Shown: piece by piece, positions 10,694 through 23,565 of the stretch
How the letters are laid out: every line of letters starts with the position of its first letter
Numbering within the stretch: position 1 is the stretch's first letter
NCBI GenBank assembly: GCA_032690845.1
Contig: CM064423.1
Coordinates: 32,572,044-32,636,043, forward strand
DNA length: 64,000 nt
Direction: 5' to 3'
Source of the DNA: Eleusine coracana subsp. coracana
Lineage: Eukaryota > Streptophyta > Magnoliopsida > Poales > Poaceae
Position numbers and translations under genes: made by a program
The notes under the pieces: generated by a model
Databases searched by the model: none
Seen by the model: the letters and a program-made list of their open reading frames with translations, nothing else
What the model was told of the DNA's origin: nothing

Positions 10694-13600
10694 ATGGAAA
10701 CACGCAGCCGCAAGCGGGCGGAGGCCTCCTCTTCTTCCACGACCTCCCCTTCCCGCTCCTCCAAGCGCTCCCGCCCCAACTCTAACCCTAACCCTAACCC
10801 ACCAGTCGCTTTCTCCAACCCTGCTGCGCCACCTCCACGCACGCGCCGCTCCGCCGCCGTCAGCACCCTCCCCGCGGCTGCCCCGCGCCCTACGATGGAC
10901 TCCTCGGGCGACAACAACCCTAACCCCAATCCACCGCCGCGGCGCCGCGGGCGCCCCTCTAACGCCGACAAGGGCAAGGAGCAGCAGCAGCAGCAGGAGC
11001 CGTCGGAGAGCTCTCGGGTGCGTGAGGCCGAGCGACTGCTGGGTCTAGGTTTCGACGCCATGGAGGATGACGATGACGCGGGGTTTGGGTCTGGGGCCAT
11101 TCCCCACAGCCTGACCTCTGCCAGCAGTGCGCTGCAGGGGCTACTTAGGAAGCTTGGCGCTGGGCTAGACGAAATCCTCCCATCTTCGGCACTGTCAGCT
11201 GCTGCTGCTGCAGCTGCGTCATCATCATCAGCATCCGGGCAGCTGAGTGGGAGGCTGAAGAAGATCCTTGCGGGGCTGCGTGCTGATGGGGAGGACGGCC
11301 GACAGGTTGAAGCGCTGACGCAACTCTGTGAGATGCTGTCCATTGGCACGGAAGAGTCACTTGGGGCATTCTCCGTGGACTCTTTTGTGCCTGTACTGGT
11401 TGGCCTGCTCAATCACGAGAGCAACCCAGACATCATGCTGCTGGCAGCGCGGGCCCTAACTCACCTCTGCGATGTGTTGCCGTCTTCATGCTCTGCTGTT
11501 GTGCATTATGGCGCGGTGCCATGCTTTTGTGCCCGGCTTCTCACTATTGAATACATGGATTTGGCTGAGCAGGTATGCCTGTAGGCTCTACTTTTACTCA
11601 TGATTAGATATTAATTTGTTCTTTCCCATATGACTGCTAGAGTCCATATATGAAAAGGTAAGAAGCATAACCTTGTTGGCGGTATGCCCTTGTTCCTGAC
11701 AAAAACAAGGAGTATTGTTTATTTTATGTTTCTATACTGCTCTGTCTCTTGCAATGGTGGCTATTGAAATCAAGCGGCAATGGTCTGGCTGTTCTCTGTT
11801 GAATTTTCGAATTGTGTCTTAGGCCCTGTTTGAATCAGTTTTGGTTTCTTAAAAACTGTTTTCTTGATATGGTTTTTATAAATAAAAACTGGGTGGGGAT
11901 GTTTGGATCCTGGTTTTTATAATCTATAAACTAGCTTTTGTGTAGTTAATGCATTGGAATGAGGCAAAAACTGGCATTAGCTGGGTTGAGCCAGAAACCC
12001 ATAATCTGGTTTATAAAAACTGGTATAAAAACTAGCTTGTTTGGAGGCCTTCTAGTTTCTAGAAACCAGTTTCTTAAAAACTGGAGGGATCCAAACAGGG
12101 CTGTAGTGAGATATAATGCTTTAGATTCCAACTGCTTGAACCCACTTGATAAACTAAGTAGGGATGAAAACCAAAGATGCCCTTATTTACATACACTTCT
12201 TCATCCATAGTTTAGAGTGTCAGGTATTAACATGGTAGAAATTCTTGTCATAGTCGACATTCTAACACCATTATTCTGAATTGATTTTTGTTTGAGCATG
12301 ATGAAGCTAGACAGCTGCCCTTCCATATGATGCAAGCTTGACATTTGTTTATACCTAAAATATGTATATATCATGATTTTATTTCGCAGATTGTTCAAGC
12401 TAACAACATATAGTTTGTGACTTTGTGTTTGAATTAGGTGTTATTTTCACCTTTCTTTTCTTATCAAATGTGGCATGTCATTCTTTAGATGTTTTTTGGA
12501 CTGTTTAACTGAAAAAAGGACAGCTTGATATGATCTCTATGAAAAATGTTAATCTAAAACATCGATGATTCCTCTTTGCTGTTAAATTTCGTTAAGATTG
12601 AGAAGTAGCATGCGTGGAAGCTCAATTTGATTATCCTGATGTCCTTAATGCTTCTGTAATACTCTGGGATAAATTAGTTTTCTGGTTTCTACCATTTGTC
12701 ATCTGAACGACTTTGCATTAGATGCATACATATCCACACTATTTTTACATCAATTTTATGGACGTGCCTTTAACATTGACACTTACATCCTTCATTCCTT
12801 AGTCTTTGCAAGCTCTAAAGAAGATATCCCAGGAGCATCCAACTGCCTGCTTGCGAGCGGGTGCGCTAATGGCGGTCCTGTCATACCTTGACTTTTTCTC
12901 GACAGGTGTCCAGGTAATTATACTCGATATGCTTATTTCATCTAGAATCTTGACATAAGGAGAACTATGTTCTGTTCTCCATTGTGAGAGTGCCCATCAC
13001 TGTGGGTTTAGCCCATTATAACAATCTGCATTTTCTTAATGTGGTACATTGTGTCATTTTATTCTCCGACAATGTTTTGCACTACTGACTGTTGTTTCTT
13101 TTGTGTTTCCAGAGAGTTGCGTTAGCAACGGCTGCTAATATGTGTAGGAAACTTCCTTCTGATGCATCCGATTTTGTAATGGAAGCAGTTCCTTTGCTTA
13201 CAAATCTCCTGAACTACCATGATTCAAAAGTACTATTGAGATTCCAAATGCTGATTCCTTCAGGATATCATCTATGTTTACTATGTCAATTAATATTTGT
13301 CTGTTCATTCTAGGTACTCGAGCATGCTTCTGTTTGTTTGACACGTATTGCTGAAGCTTTTGCTTCATCTCCGGAGAAATTGGATGAGCTGTGCAATCAT
13401 GGTTTGGTTGCACAAGCTGCTAGCTTAGTATCTGTTAGCAATTCAGCAGGACAGGCTTCATTGAGTGCAACAACATATACAGTATGCACACCTTATCTTC
13501 TTGTCACTATTTTTTTATGAGAGTCGGCAAACTTAATTTATATTTTGTTGCAGGGTGTGATTCGTCTTCTCTCAACATGTGCAAGTGGATCACCATTGGC

Positions 13601-16600
13601 AGCTAAAATACTTCTTGACCTTGGAATTAGTGGCACGCTTAAAGATATCCTTTCGGGTTCTGGGATGGTTGCTGGTACAACTGTATCCCCTGCTTTAACA
13701 AGGCCAACTGATCAGGTGATTTTGACGGGCACTAATGTTCTTCTTGAATGATGCATACTGATTGATGTTTAAATTACCTTTTAATAATCTTAGTAGCAAG
13801 CTCAATTGATGAAGCTGTTTGTGTGGTACATCTGTATTTTACCGATTTCATTCAGCCCGAGCTTAAAGTACATTCTTTTACCATGGACCTAGAACACAGC
13901 ATCATCCATATTGCACAGACAGATAAATTATCAACATCATCTCTGCATATAAACAGCACAGTTTGAAAATTTACTTCATGATACCAGGCCATCTATTTTT
14001 CCTTCATGCATGCCGTGACATAACAAAGAGAGGCTTACTTCCGGCAGTACTGGACAAATGTCAATGTTGGACCACACAATCAATGATGCATCCAAACAGT
14101 CCTACAATTTATCTTTCTAATAACCAATTGTGCTGCTTTTTGGCTCACACTTAGAATGTACACTTAAGTTTGTAGTCAGTGTACCTATGTGATGCGGCCC
14201 TTCTTTAATGCGAACACTGACAAGTCCACATAATGAGTGTAAGTTGACCTTATCAGCCTATTCTGTCCTTTAGCAACAGGCAGTGATTCTATTTACATGA
14301 TTAATCTCTGTTCTGTGTTAAGATGAATTGCATGCTGCACATGATTCTTTATGCAACGATGTTAATTTGTTTAATGTTCTATATTACACAGATGTACGCG
14401 ATTGTGAACCTTGCAGATGAGTTACTGCCTCCTCTACCTGCTGGAACCATTTCTTTACCACTGTATTCCCATGTTTACACAAAAGGCTCTTCTGTAAAGA
14501 AATCCGCTCCTAGTAAGCAGGGTGAGCCTGGTTCAATAGAAAATGAATTGTCGGGCCGGGAGAAGTTATTGCGTGATCAGCCTGAACTTCTGCAGCAATT
14601 TGGTATGAACTTATTGCCTACCATGATACAGGTAAGTTTGAATGCTCTTGTATCATTGATGTTGGTGCTGATATGACATTGTTTGGATTATTATACTCAA
14701 GTACCCTGTATCTTGACTAGGTCTATGGCTCTAGTGTTAATGGACCAATACGCCATAAATGCCTTTCTGTCATTGGGAAATTAATGTACTATAGCTCAGC
14801 TGAGATGATCCAATCTCTCCTTGGCACAACGAACATTTCTAGGTATTAACCTGAATCTTCATTTCTCTTTCTTGAGCAATCTCTTGATTTTAGAAATTGT
14901 CCTAACATATACTTACCGTTTCAGCTTTTTAGCTGGCATTTTAGCATGGAAAGATCCACAAGTTCTTATCCCTGCTCTTCAGATAGCGGAAATTCTCATG
15001 GAAAAGCTTCCAGAGATATTTTTAAAGATGTTTGTGAGGGAAGGCGTTGTTCATGCTGTAGAGTCACTCATATGCCCAGAACTCTCAAGCCCGACAGCTC
15101 AGTTATCGCAGCTAGATCAAGTTGATTCTGTTGCATCTTCACGTTCTAGGCGTAACCGACGTCGAGGCAGTGCTGTGAATACTGAAAGTAACTTGCCTGA
15201 TGAATCAAAAGGATCCCATCCGGTGATGGCCAATTCAGCATCAAGCACGTCTGAAGTTCCAAACAATAGTCTTCGTGCATCAGTTAGTGATCGAGCAAAG
15301 TTGTTCAAAGACAAATATTTCCCGTCAAACCCTGACTCGAGTGATATAGCATGCACTGATGACCTTCTTAAGCTGAGAACACTCTGTGGAAAATTAAATA
15401 TAACAGCTGATACTTCCAAAACAAAAGCTAAAGGAAAATCAAAGGCTTTGATGGCTAATAACTTTGATGTGTTAAGTAATGTTGAGGAACAATTGGATGG
15501 TATAATTGCTGATATGCTGTCTGAGCTTAGCAAAGGCGATGGAGTTTCCACATTTGAGTTTATTGGAAGTGGGGTTATTGCAGCATTGCTGAATTATTTG
15601 TCCTGTGGAACTTTTGGGAAGGAAAAAGTATCTGAAGCAAACCTACTAAAATTGCGTCATCAGGCAGTCAGGCGGTACAAGGCATTTATATCTGTTGCCC
15701 TTCCAAATGACGAGGTTAGGAATAAAACTCCTATGGCATTGCTAGTGCAGAAACTTCAAAGTGCACTCTCGTCATTGGAACGCTTCCCGGTTGTGCTCAG
15801 CCATTCTGGAAGGGCACCAACATTAGGAGGATCACGCCTGTCATCAGGTTTAGGTGCTCTATCTCAACCTTTCAAGTTGCGCCTTTGCAGAGCACAGGGT
15901 GAAAAGTCACTCAAGGATTATTCATCCAATATTGTTCTTATTGACCCCTTGGCAAGCCTAGCAGCTGTTGAGGAATTCCTTTGGCCTAGAGTCCAGCGCA
16001 CTGAGTCTATCTCAAAGCCTATGGTGTCATCTGCAAATAATTCAGAATCTGGAGCAGCTAGTTCCACAGCTGGTGTGCCTTCAGTGCCTTCAGCAACTCA
16101 ATGTGGTCGCCGAACCTCATTAAGGTCAAAGTCATCAGCTGCTACTAGTGGTGCAGTTAATAAAGATCCGCCTGAGGGCAGTGTAAATGCATCCAAAGGG
16201 AAAGGTAAAGCTGTTCTTAAATCAACTTCAGATGAGCCAAAAGGTCCACATACTAGGAATGCAGCACGGAGAAAAGCTGCGTCTGAGAAAGATGCTGAAC
16301 TGAAGCCATCTCATGGTCACAGCACCTCAGAGGTTTGCTAATCACACGCAGTCTTCCTTTGCACAGTATTTTTTCATGTACTGAATCAAGCACATTAACT
16401 AATGTCTGAAATTTACTTCCATTTCTATAAATCTGTGTTACTTGTTTTACTATAAAAGCTTGGTGTAATAGTACCTTTTAATGTTTACTCTGTTCCTCAA
16501 TGACTTTTACAGTTTGTAAGACATCAATTATGCAGTTGCTGGTTGGTATTTCTTGATTATTCATAGCCCTCGTGTATGCCATGTTTAGTGAAGGGCAAAT

Positions 16601-19600
16601 AAAATGAACAGATCTATAGCGTTTTTCCTCCAGTTATGTTACTAGTTTCGTAGCAAGTAAATTGTATTCTTGGAGTATACCAAAGATGAAAGCTTAACCA
16701 CTATGAAATGTGCTGATCCACCAATATCTATGATTTGAACAGTGATGTTATTTAAATGGCATGTTTGTTTCTAGCATATTTAACTATTTAACATAAACAT
16801 ATAGGGTAACACAAATATGAAATTACATGTACTCCCACTGTCCATGAATATAAAGGAATTCTTGGTTTGGTCAAAATCAAACTTCTAAATTTTTACCAAC
16901 TATACCTATTAAATATATGTTATTTCAAAAAATAGAAAAATGACATAGTTTCATGATAACAGCATTTTATGTTTGCGATATTTATAACTTCTTTACTGTT
17001 AGTCAGTGAAGAAAGTTGAGCGAACCTAGAAAGCCTTATATTTGTGGATGGAAGTATTATTTATTAAGTATATTTTAAACATTATGTCTTCCTTGTCATG
17101 TATGACATTTCCATAGCGGAAATTTAATACTGTGCACTGGTACATTTACACTGCACATTCTGCAAATTGTGCTGAAAATATTTGTCTTCAGTTGTATGAT
17201 GTGGCATGTCTTATATCTGTAGGATGAAGATCTAGAAGCTTCTCCAGTTGAGATTGATGATGCCCTAATGATTGATGATGATGACGATGATGTTTCAGAG
17301 GATGAAGATGATGACCAGGAGGTGATGTTACAGTTTATTTTGAATTTAGTTAGTTTTGCTGCTACTATGAAGTGCAAGTTTTAGATATAGGTGCATAATC
17401 GTGAACTGATTGAATTTTGTTTAAAATCCTCAGGTTCTTCGGGGGTCACTTCCTAATTGTCTTCCTGAGAGTGTGCACGATGTAAAACTGGGAGACACTG
17501 ATGGTTCTAGTGTTGCCTCGTTGGCAAATGATAACCAGGTGCAGCCCTTGTCTGGTTCCAGCACAAAAAATATGTCTAGCAGGGGAATGGATGCTCCTGA
17601 ATTTAGAAGTCCAAGCACATTTGGGTCACGTGGCCCAATGTCATTTGCTGCAGCTGCCATGGCTGGGTTAACTGCAGTGGGTAGTCGTGGTGTTAGGGGT
17701 AGTCGAGATAGGAGTGGCCTTCCATTTGGAACACGCACAAGTGAGCATTACAACAAATTGATATTTACAGCTGGTGGGAAGCAGCTAAACAAGCATTTGA
17801 CTGTGTATCAAGCTGTTCAACGGCAAGTGGTTCATGACGAGGATGATGAGGATAGGTTAGGTGGAACGGATCTGCCTGATGATGGAAGTCGCTTCTGGGG
17901 TGATGTGTTCACTATAACTTATCAGAAGGCTGATAACTCAGTGGAGAAGGGCTCTGTCGGAGGTTCACTCTCAATGACAAAATCTTCCAAATCAGGTCCT
18001 TGCAAAGGGTCTGACGCACAGTGTACTTCTCTTCTTGATAGCATTTTGCAAGGAGACCTTCCTTGTGATTTAGAGAAGTCAAACCAGACATACAATATCT
18101 TAGCCTTGTTACGTGTTTTGGAGGGCTTGAATCAGTTATCTCCTCGTCTGAGACTGCAGGCAACCTCTGATGATTTTGCAGAGGGAAAAGTTGTTACCCT
18201 AGATGGGTTATACGATGTTGGAGCTAAGGTGCCCTTGGAGGAGTTTGTCAACAGTAAGTTGACCCCAAAGCTTGCTCGGCAAATCCAGGATGTTCTTGCA
18301 CTGTGTAGTGGCAGTTTACCATCCTGGTGTTATCAGCTGACTAGAGCTTGCCCGTTTCTATTTCCTTTTGAAACACGTCGGCAATACTTTTATTCTACAG
18401 CTTTTGGGTTATCTCGTGCATTGCATCGTCTTCAGCAACAACCCGGTGATAATAACAACGCAGCTAGTGAAAGAGAAGTCCGGGTTGGTAGATTGCAACG
18501 CCAGAAAGTTCGTGTATCTCGTAACCGTATCTTGGATTCTGCTGCTAAGGTTATGGAAATGTTCTCCAATCAGAAGGCTGTTCTAGAAGTTGAATACTTC
18601 GGTGAAGTTGGAACTGGACTTGGTCCAACATTAGAGTTTTATACTCTTTTAAGTCGTGATCTGCAAAGGATTGACTTAGGATTATGGAGATCTCATTCTC
18701 CAGATGATTCTGGAATGCAAATTGATGATTTAACAGCTAAAAATCTTGAATCAGTTTCACTTGTTGAGAGCAGGAACTTAGTGCAAGCACCTCTTGGTCT
18801 ATTTCCTAAGCCTTGGCCACCTAATGCTGTTGCATCAGAAGGTAGCAAATTTTTTAAAGTTGTTGAACATTTCCGTTTAGTTGGTCGTGTGATGGCAAAA
18901 GCATTGCAAGATGGAAGGCTTCTTGATTTGCCTTTGTCAACAGCATTTTACAAACTTATACTTGGACAAGTAAGTATGAAAGCCTCCTTGAGCCAGATTT
19001 GTTCTATTTCTTTTTTCTATTGATATATCCTTTGTCTTAATAGTTTAACAAAGAAAACAACATGCATCTTTTCTCTATTGAATTTGTAAAATTTGCTTGA
19101 ATAGGAACTTGATCTGTATGATATATTATCTTTTGATGGTGACTTTGGAAAGATACTGCAAGAACTGCAAATTCTTGTTGAACGTAAGCGGTTTCTGGAA
19201 TCTAGTTATGGTGAGAATAAGCATATAGAAGAACTATGTTTCCGTGGTGCTCCGATTGAAGATTTATGTCTAGATTTTACTCTTCCGGGCTATCCTGATT
19301 ATATTTTGAAGGAAGGTGGAGAGAACCTTGTGGTAAGTAATGACAACCTAGTTCGATGATTGCACTTGTTTAGCTTTATCCTTTTGTGTTGCTTCAAATT
19401 TACTCATATTGTACTCAATTTCTGTAGGTTAATATTTACAACTTGGAGGAATATGTTTCTTTGGTAGTGGATGCTACTATTAAAACTGGAATAATGCGGC
19501 AAGTAGAGGCATTTAAAGCTGGGTTTAATCAGGTTCCCTTTCCTAATTTTTCAGATCTGTGTACTAGTTGGCCTTTTATTTTCCATTACTAACTTGCACA

Positions 19601-20497
19601 TTTCTCTGGTGTACTGCTATACATGTCACTTCAGGTATTTGATATATTGTCCCTGCAAATATTCTCTCCTCAAGAACTTGACTATCTCATTTGTGGTCGC
19701 CGTGAACTGTGGGAGGTAATGGCTTTAATCGCTCGTTTGTATTATCGTCATTATTTGTCACTTGTTTGTTCTTGTCCTGTTGTCGTTAGACATTCTCTGA
19801 ACTATTATATATTATTATGCAGCCCGATACATTGGTTGAGCATATAAAATTTGATCATGGTTATACCTCTAAAAGTCCTGCAGTCATCAATGTAAGTTTC
19901 TTTGTTTTCAGCTTTTTGAGTTCAGTCAAATTTCTAGAATTTTAATTGGATACTACTGGTGTTTTGCAGCTACTCGAGATCATGGCAGAATTTACTCCTG
20001 AGCAGCAGCATGCTTTCTGCCAGTTTGTGACTGGTGCTCCTCGACTTCCACCTGGTGGTCTGGCTGCCCTAAATCCTAAGCTAACTATTGTTAGGAAGGT
20101 AAGTCTGTTGTCTTTGATTATGTAGTGTTATGTTGGCCTGCCTGCTCACGTATTTTGAAGTTCTGAGTTTTATTTCATTTGTAGCACTCTTCTGCGGCAA
20201 ATACTTCTAATGCAGCTGGAGCAACTGAGACTGCAGATGATGATTTGCCTAGTGTTATGACCTGTGCTAATTATCTTAAACTTCCACCATATTCAACCAA
20301 GGTATGCTTATTTCTACTTTTTAGCAAAAAATGTTGTGACCTCACATGCTGTATGTAAACGAAAGATTTTAAGCCTTGCTGATTTTGTCACTCTCCACCT
20401 GTCTGATACCTGTTCTCGAACATTCTTGTAGGCTGTTATGCAAAAGAAACTGCTTTATGCCATCAACGAAGGCCAGGGGTCGTTTGATCTTTCATAG
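10694..20497 (+). CDS. UPL3: HECT-type E3 ubiquitin ligase UPL3 (KAKTUS ortholog), 17 coding exons
   Basis: Exons: 10694-11572, 12803-12913, 13113-13229, 13314-13481, 13554-13715, 14392-14631, 14721-14842, 14925-16332, 17223-17321, 17434-18969, 19105-19332, 19428-19532, 19635-19715, 19823-19891, 19970-20098, 20185-20301, 20432-20497. All introns are GT-AG and phases join in frame to 1878 residues, close to Arabidopsis UPL3 (about 1,890). The start METRSRKRAEA matches the family. Order: basic, low-complexity N-terminus; armadillo-type repeats (~145-645); charged linker (~650-1060); Asp/Glu run (~1070-1102); HECT domain (~1465-1878). The catalytic Cys is in VMTCANYLKLPPYS (residue ~1845, codon 20263-20265), and the protein ends GQGSFDLS. 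Known role of the family: E3 ligase taking ubiquitin on the HECT cysteine; in Arabidopsis it controls trichome endoreduplication and proteasome-linked transcription. No broken exon is seen. Exon 8 alone is 1.4 kb. Confidence 0.96.
10782..10801 (+). repeat. Telomere-like CCCTAA repeat inside UPL3 exon 1
   Basis: CTAACCCTAACCCTAACCCA, three plant telomere units, encodes an Asn-Pro run in the N-terminal low-complexity part of UPL3. A shorter copy (AACCCTAACCCC) lies at 10916-10927, also coding Asn-Pro. Such telo-box words occur in plant promoters; here they are within codons. Confidence 0.8.
11822..12102. mobile_element. Tourist-like MITE in UPL3 intron 1
   Basis: A 281-bp element begins GGCCCTGTTTGAATC and ends GGATCCAAACAGGGCT, an imperfect terminal inverted repeat, with AT-rich, partly palindromic internal sequence built of 'AAAAACTGG/CCAGTTT' words. 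A TTA precedes it, but the right target copy is not clean. The GGCCCTGTTTG terminus is common in grass PIF/Harbinger or hAT MITEs; the superfamily is inferred. It does not touch a splice site. Confidence 0.7.
13716..14391 (+). other. UPL3 intron 5, nothing recognised
   Basis: A 676-bp intron between exons 5 and 6 with canonical GT and AG ends. No inverted repeats or coding similarity were noticed. Confidence 0.5.
16832..17054. mobile_element. Stowaway-like MITE in UPL3 intron 8
   Basis: A 223-bp element starting CTCCCACTGTCCATGAATAT and ending, on the reverse strand, CTTCCATCCACAAATATAAG, flanked by TA on both sides (16830-16831 and 17055-17056). This matches the Stowaway (Tc1/mariner-type) pattern, whose ends read CTCCCTCCGT. 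It is AT-rich and non-coding. Confidence 0.85.
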
Positions 20498-20690
20498 AAT
20501 CAATACTAACATAGATATTGGTCGAGAAATTCGCAACATTGTTACCCGAGTTAGTACCTGTCATGTATGGCATAGGTTAAATGTCATCTCTCCCGCCGAA
20601 GGTTTGGAGCACATGTCTTTGGGTGTGGATGTCTATATTCTTCTTCCTTATTCCTTTCTCTTTGTATATTCTTGCGGATCATTTATAGTG

Positions 20691-20696
20691 AATAAA
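20691..20696 (+). terminator. Candidate UPL3 polyadenylation signal
   Basis: AATAAA, followed by a second overlapping AATAAT/ATAAAT tract, ~195 bp after the UPL3 stop codon and followed by T-rich sequence. Confidence 0.5.
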
Positions 20697-20704
20697 TAAT
20701 AAAT

Positions 20705-21151
20705 TCTTTTTGTTCGTCTTCCTATATTTTTCTTGAAATTTATTAGATATGATGCACGAAGACTGTACATAGCTCCTACTTGTTTTGCAAGTTGCAACTA
20801 ATGACCGTAGCGCTCCCATTCAATGGTCCAAAGTGTAAAGGCCACATACAAATACCTATACACACTAGTGGTGCGCATTTAACGGGGAAAAACACTTCAC
20901 GGGAGAATAACATGAGAATCTTTACATTTCTAAATAGCAAGGCTGGTATATCTCCCCTGTTTGACATGAAATCTACAGTGTCTTTTGTTGTTTTCTTTAA
21001 AATCCTCAAACATAAACATGATGCCTCGGAAAAATACCCCTGCAGTGTCTGTGCATGCAAAAAACACTTAAGATCCCGGGACGAATAAATGTTCCACAGC
21101 ATGCAAGCAAACTATTTATCTCTAGTGCAAAGAAGCTTATTACTAATTAAT
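20705..21151. other. Intergenic DNA between UPL3 and the tandem array
   Basis: No gene supported. Two overlapping reading frames on opposite strands (20776-21102) are incompatible with each other and show no recognisable domain. Confidence 0.4.
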
Positions 21152-21565
21152 TAATGCAATATTGAAAATAAATAATGTGAAAAAGCTGGAAACAACCCTC
21201 TACTATTGCCCTGTGATCTTCTAATCACCTAATGTTATTGGAGCTGAAATAAAAAGATAGTATAGTATACCGAGGGGTAAAATCATAAGGTTTATCGACC
21301 CTTCTAAAGTGAGGTGTCAGATTCTTCTAAGGATTTTTTTACTGAATATTTTAAAAGGCCTGCCTCTACCTCTGGCTCGACAAATGTTGTTTTGTTGGTC
21401 ACTCTCTCGAAGAGCTAGACAGCTAGATGTTGAAGACAACCAAATAAATTATGTGCGACATGAGTTGGGCTAGATATTTCACATTTGGCTCACCTCAGAA
21501 ATAATCGAGCCCATTAAGACTTGCCGTCCAGCCCAATGAGAGCAATAGCCCATTGTACTTACAAG

Positions 21566-22049
21566 TAGAGCTGTCCAAACATGTTTAATAAAGGGTCGAC
21601 ACGACACACGGGTCTTTTCAGGCCGTGTCGAGAAAGGCCATGGGCTCGACTTCTGGCCCATGGCACAACACGGAATTGCCTAAACGTGTCGGGCCAGACC
21701 AGTAAGCATGATGGGCCAACCAAGAATGATGGTCCAATTAGAATTGAGGGAGCTAAAATAACGAAAATAATGTGCTAGAGAGGGGAATTGAACTACAAAC
21801 ATCTTGAAATTAAAGAGATGACCTTTCTACCAAGCTAGAATGACTTGTTGTATGTAATAAAAGTAGTAATTCTCTTAATATATTTCTAAACGGGTCGTGC
21901 CGTGCCGGCTTTGAGGCCTGTTCCTCGGCCTAGGGAGCAGGCCATGCCGTCACGGGCCTTAAAATCAATGGGTCATACCGGGTTCATATCGTGCTTTTTT
22001 TAAGGGCTTCGTGTTAGCCCACTCGGGCCGGGCTGCTTGGACAACTCTA
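21566..22049. mobile_element. hAT-type MITE, array unit 1
   Basis: Terminal inverted repeats TAGAGCTGTCCAAAC / GGACAACTCTA with 8-bp flanks CTTACAAG (21558-21565) and CTAACAAG (22050-22057). No transposase frame. Contains the tRNA-like segment at about 21776-21843. Confidence 0.8.
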
Positions 22050-23068
22050 CTAACAAGCGAGCTATAGCAACCTACTAGGCCGGAAGAGCAAGCAAGTGAG
22101 CTGGAGCAGCCGAGCAGCATAGCGAAGCGCCAAGCCAACAGTCAGCCGTGACGAAGCTCCCATGATACGCCAACGGGCCACCTCATTCCATTTTGTCTAT
22201 TTTAGCGTGTTACAACAACAGTTCAATTCATAATATAAAAAAAATATTTGTAGCATGTTGTTTAGAAGAACATTGTCCGTGTAGTTTTTAAGTTTCAAGC
22301 AATTGCAGCTAGCACCACTAAACGATATTTTGAAGCTTAGCAATGAAAAAATCATACAAGACTTTGAAGACATAAAAATATGATATTTTTACTCCAATAT
22401 GAAACAAAGCATATTTGGTTTACTCAAAATAAATATTTCATATCATTTTTATTCATATATAGTTCAGTTCCTCCAACATTTTTTTTATCTGGATACGGGA
22501 ACATGGTAGCACCTCAAGGCAAGCTAGCACTGAAGGAACTGAGATCAGGTGCAGTTGTAACAACGATTGCCACTTAAGCAGTCGCTGCATCTCTGACGCC
22601 ATTGACTTCTCCTAATCCGATCTCCTAATCACCTAATGCAATATTGAAACTAAATAATGTGACAAAGCTGGAAACAACCCTCAACTAATGCCATGTGATC
22701 TCCTAATCACCTAACGTTATTAAAGCTGAAATGAAAAGATAGTATACTATACTGAGGGATAAACTCATAAGATGTACCGACCCTTCTAAAGTGAGGTGTG
22801 GGGTTCTTCTAAGGATTTTTTTTTCTGAATATTTTAAAAGACCTGCCTCTCACCTCTGGCCGGACAAATGCTGTTTTGTTGGCCACCGAAGAGAGACCTG
22901 GAAGAGCCGGACGTTGAAGACAACCAAATAAATTAAATTACGTCTGACATGAGTTAGGCTAGATATTTCACATTTGGCTTACGAGCCTATTAGGACATGC
23001 TGTCCAGCCCAACGAGAGCAATAGCCCATTGTAATCCCTTACGATTTGTGGACTTTTGTACTTACAAC

Positions 23069-23565
23069 TAGAGCTGTCCAAACATATTTAATATAGGTTG
23101 GCATGACACATGGGTCTTTTCAGGCCGTGTCGAGACAGCCCATGGGCTCGACTGCCGGCCCATGGCACGACATGAAATTTCCTAAACATGTCGGGCTGGC
23201 TCACTAAGCACGATGAGTCAACTAAGAATGATGGTCCAATTAAAATTAAGGGTGCTAAAATGAGGAAAATAATATGCTAGAGAGGGGAATTGAACTAGAA
23301 ACCTCTTGGAATTAAAGAGATGACCTTTCGGCCAAGCTATAATGACTTGCTGTATATAATAGAAGTAGTAATTCCCTTAATATATTTCTAAACGGGGTCG
23401 TGCCATACCGGCTTTGAGGCCTGCTCCTCGGCCTAACAACGACCCTTACCACTGGACCTTGCCGGCACGGACCTGAAAATCAGTGGGCCGTACCGGGTCC
23501 ATGCCATGGTTTTTTTTAAAGGCTTCGTGCCAACCCACTCGGTCCGGCCTGTTTGGACAGCTCTA
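23069..23565. mobile_element. hAT-type MITE, array unit 2
   Basis: Ends TAGAGCTGTCC / GGACAGCTCTA; flanks CTTACAAC and CTTACAAG. tRNA-like segment at about 23279-23347. Confidence 0.8.

Noticed and set aside
10482..11412. Long frames on both strands over UPL3 exon 1 (10482-11048 plus, 10636-11412 minus)
   Set aside because: Shadows of the GC-rich exon; residues are low-complexity and no family match, while the frame from 10694 matches UPL3.
20376..20699. 107-codon frame overlapping UPL3 exon 17
   Set aside because: Wrong frame across an intron-exon border; the UPL3 stop codon lies within it.
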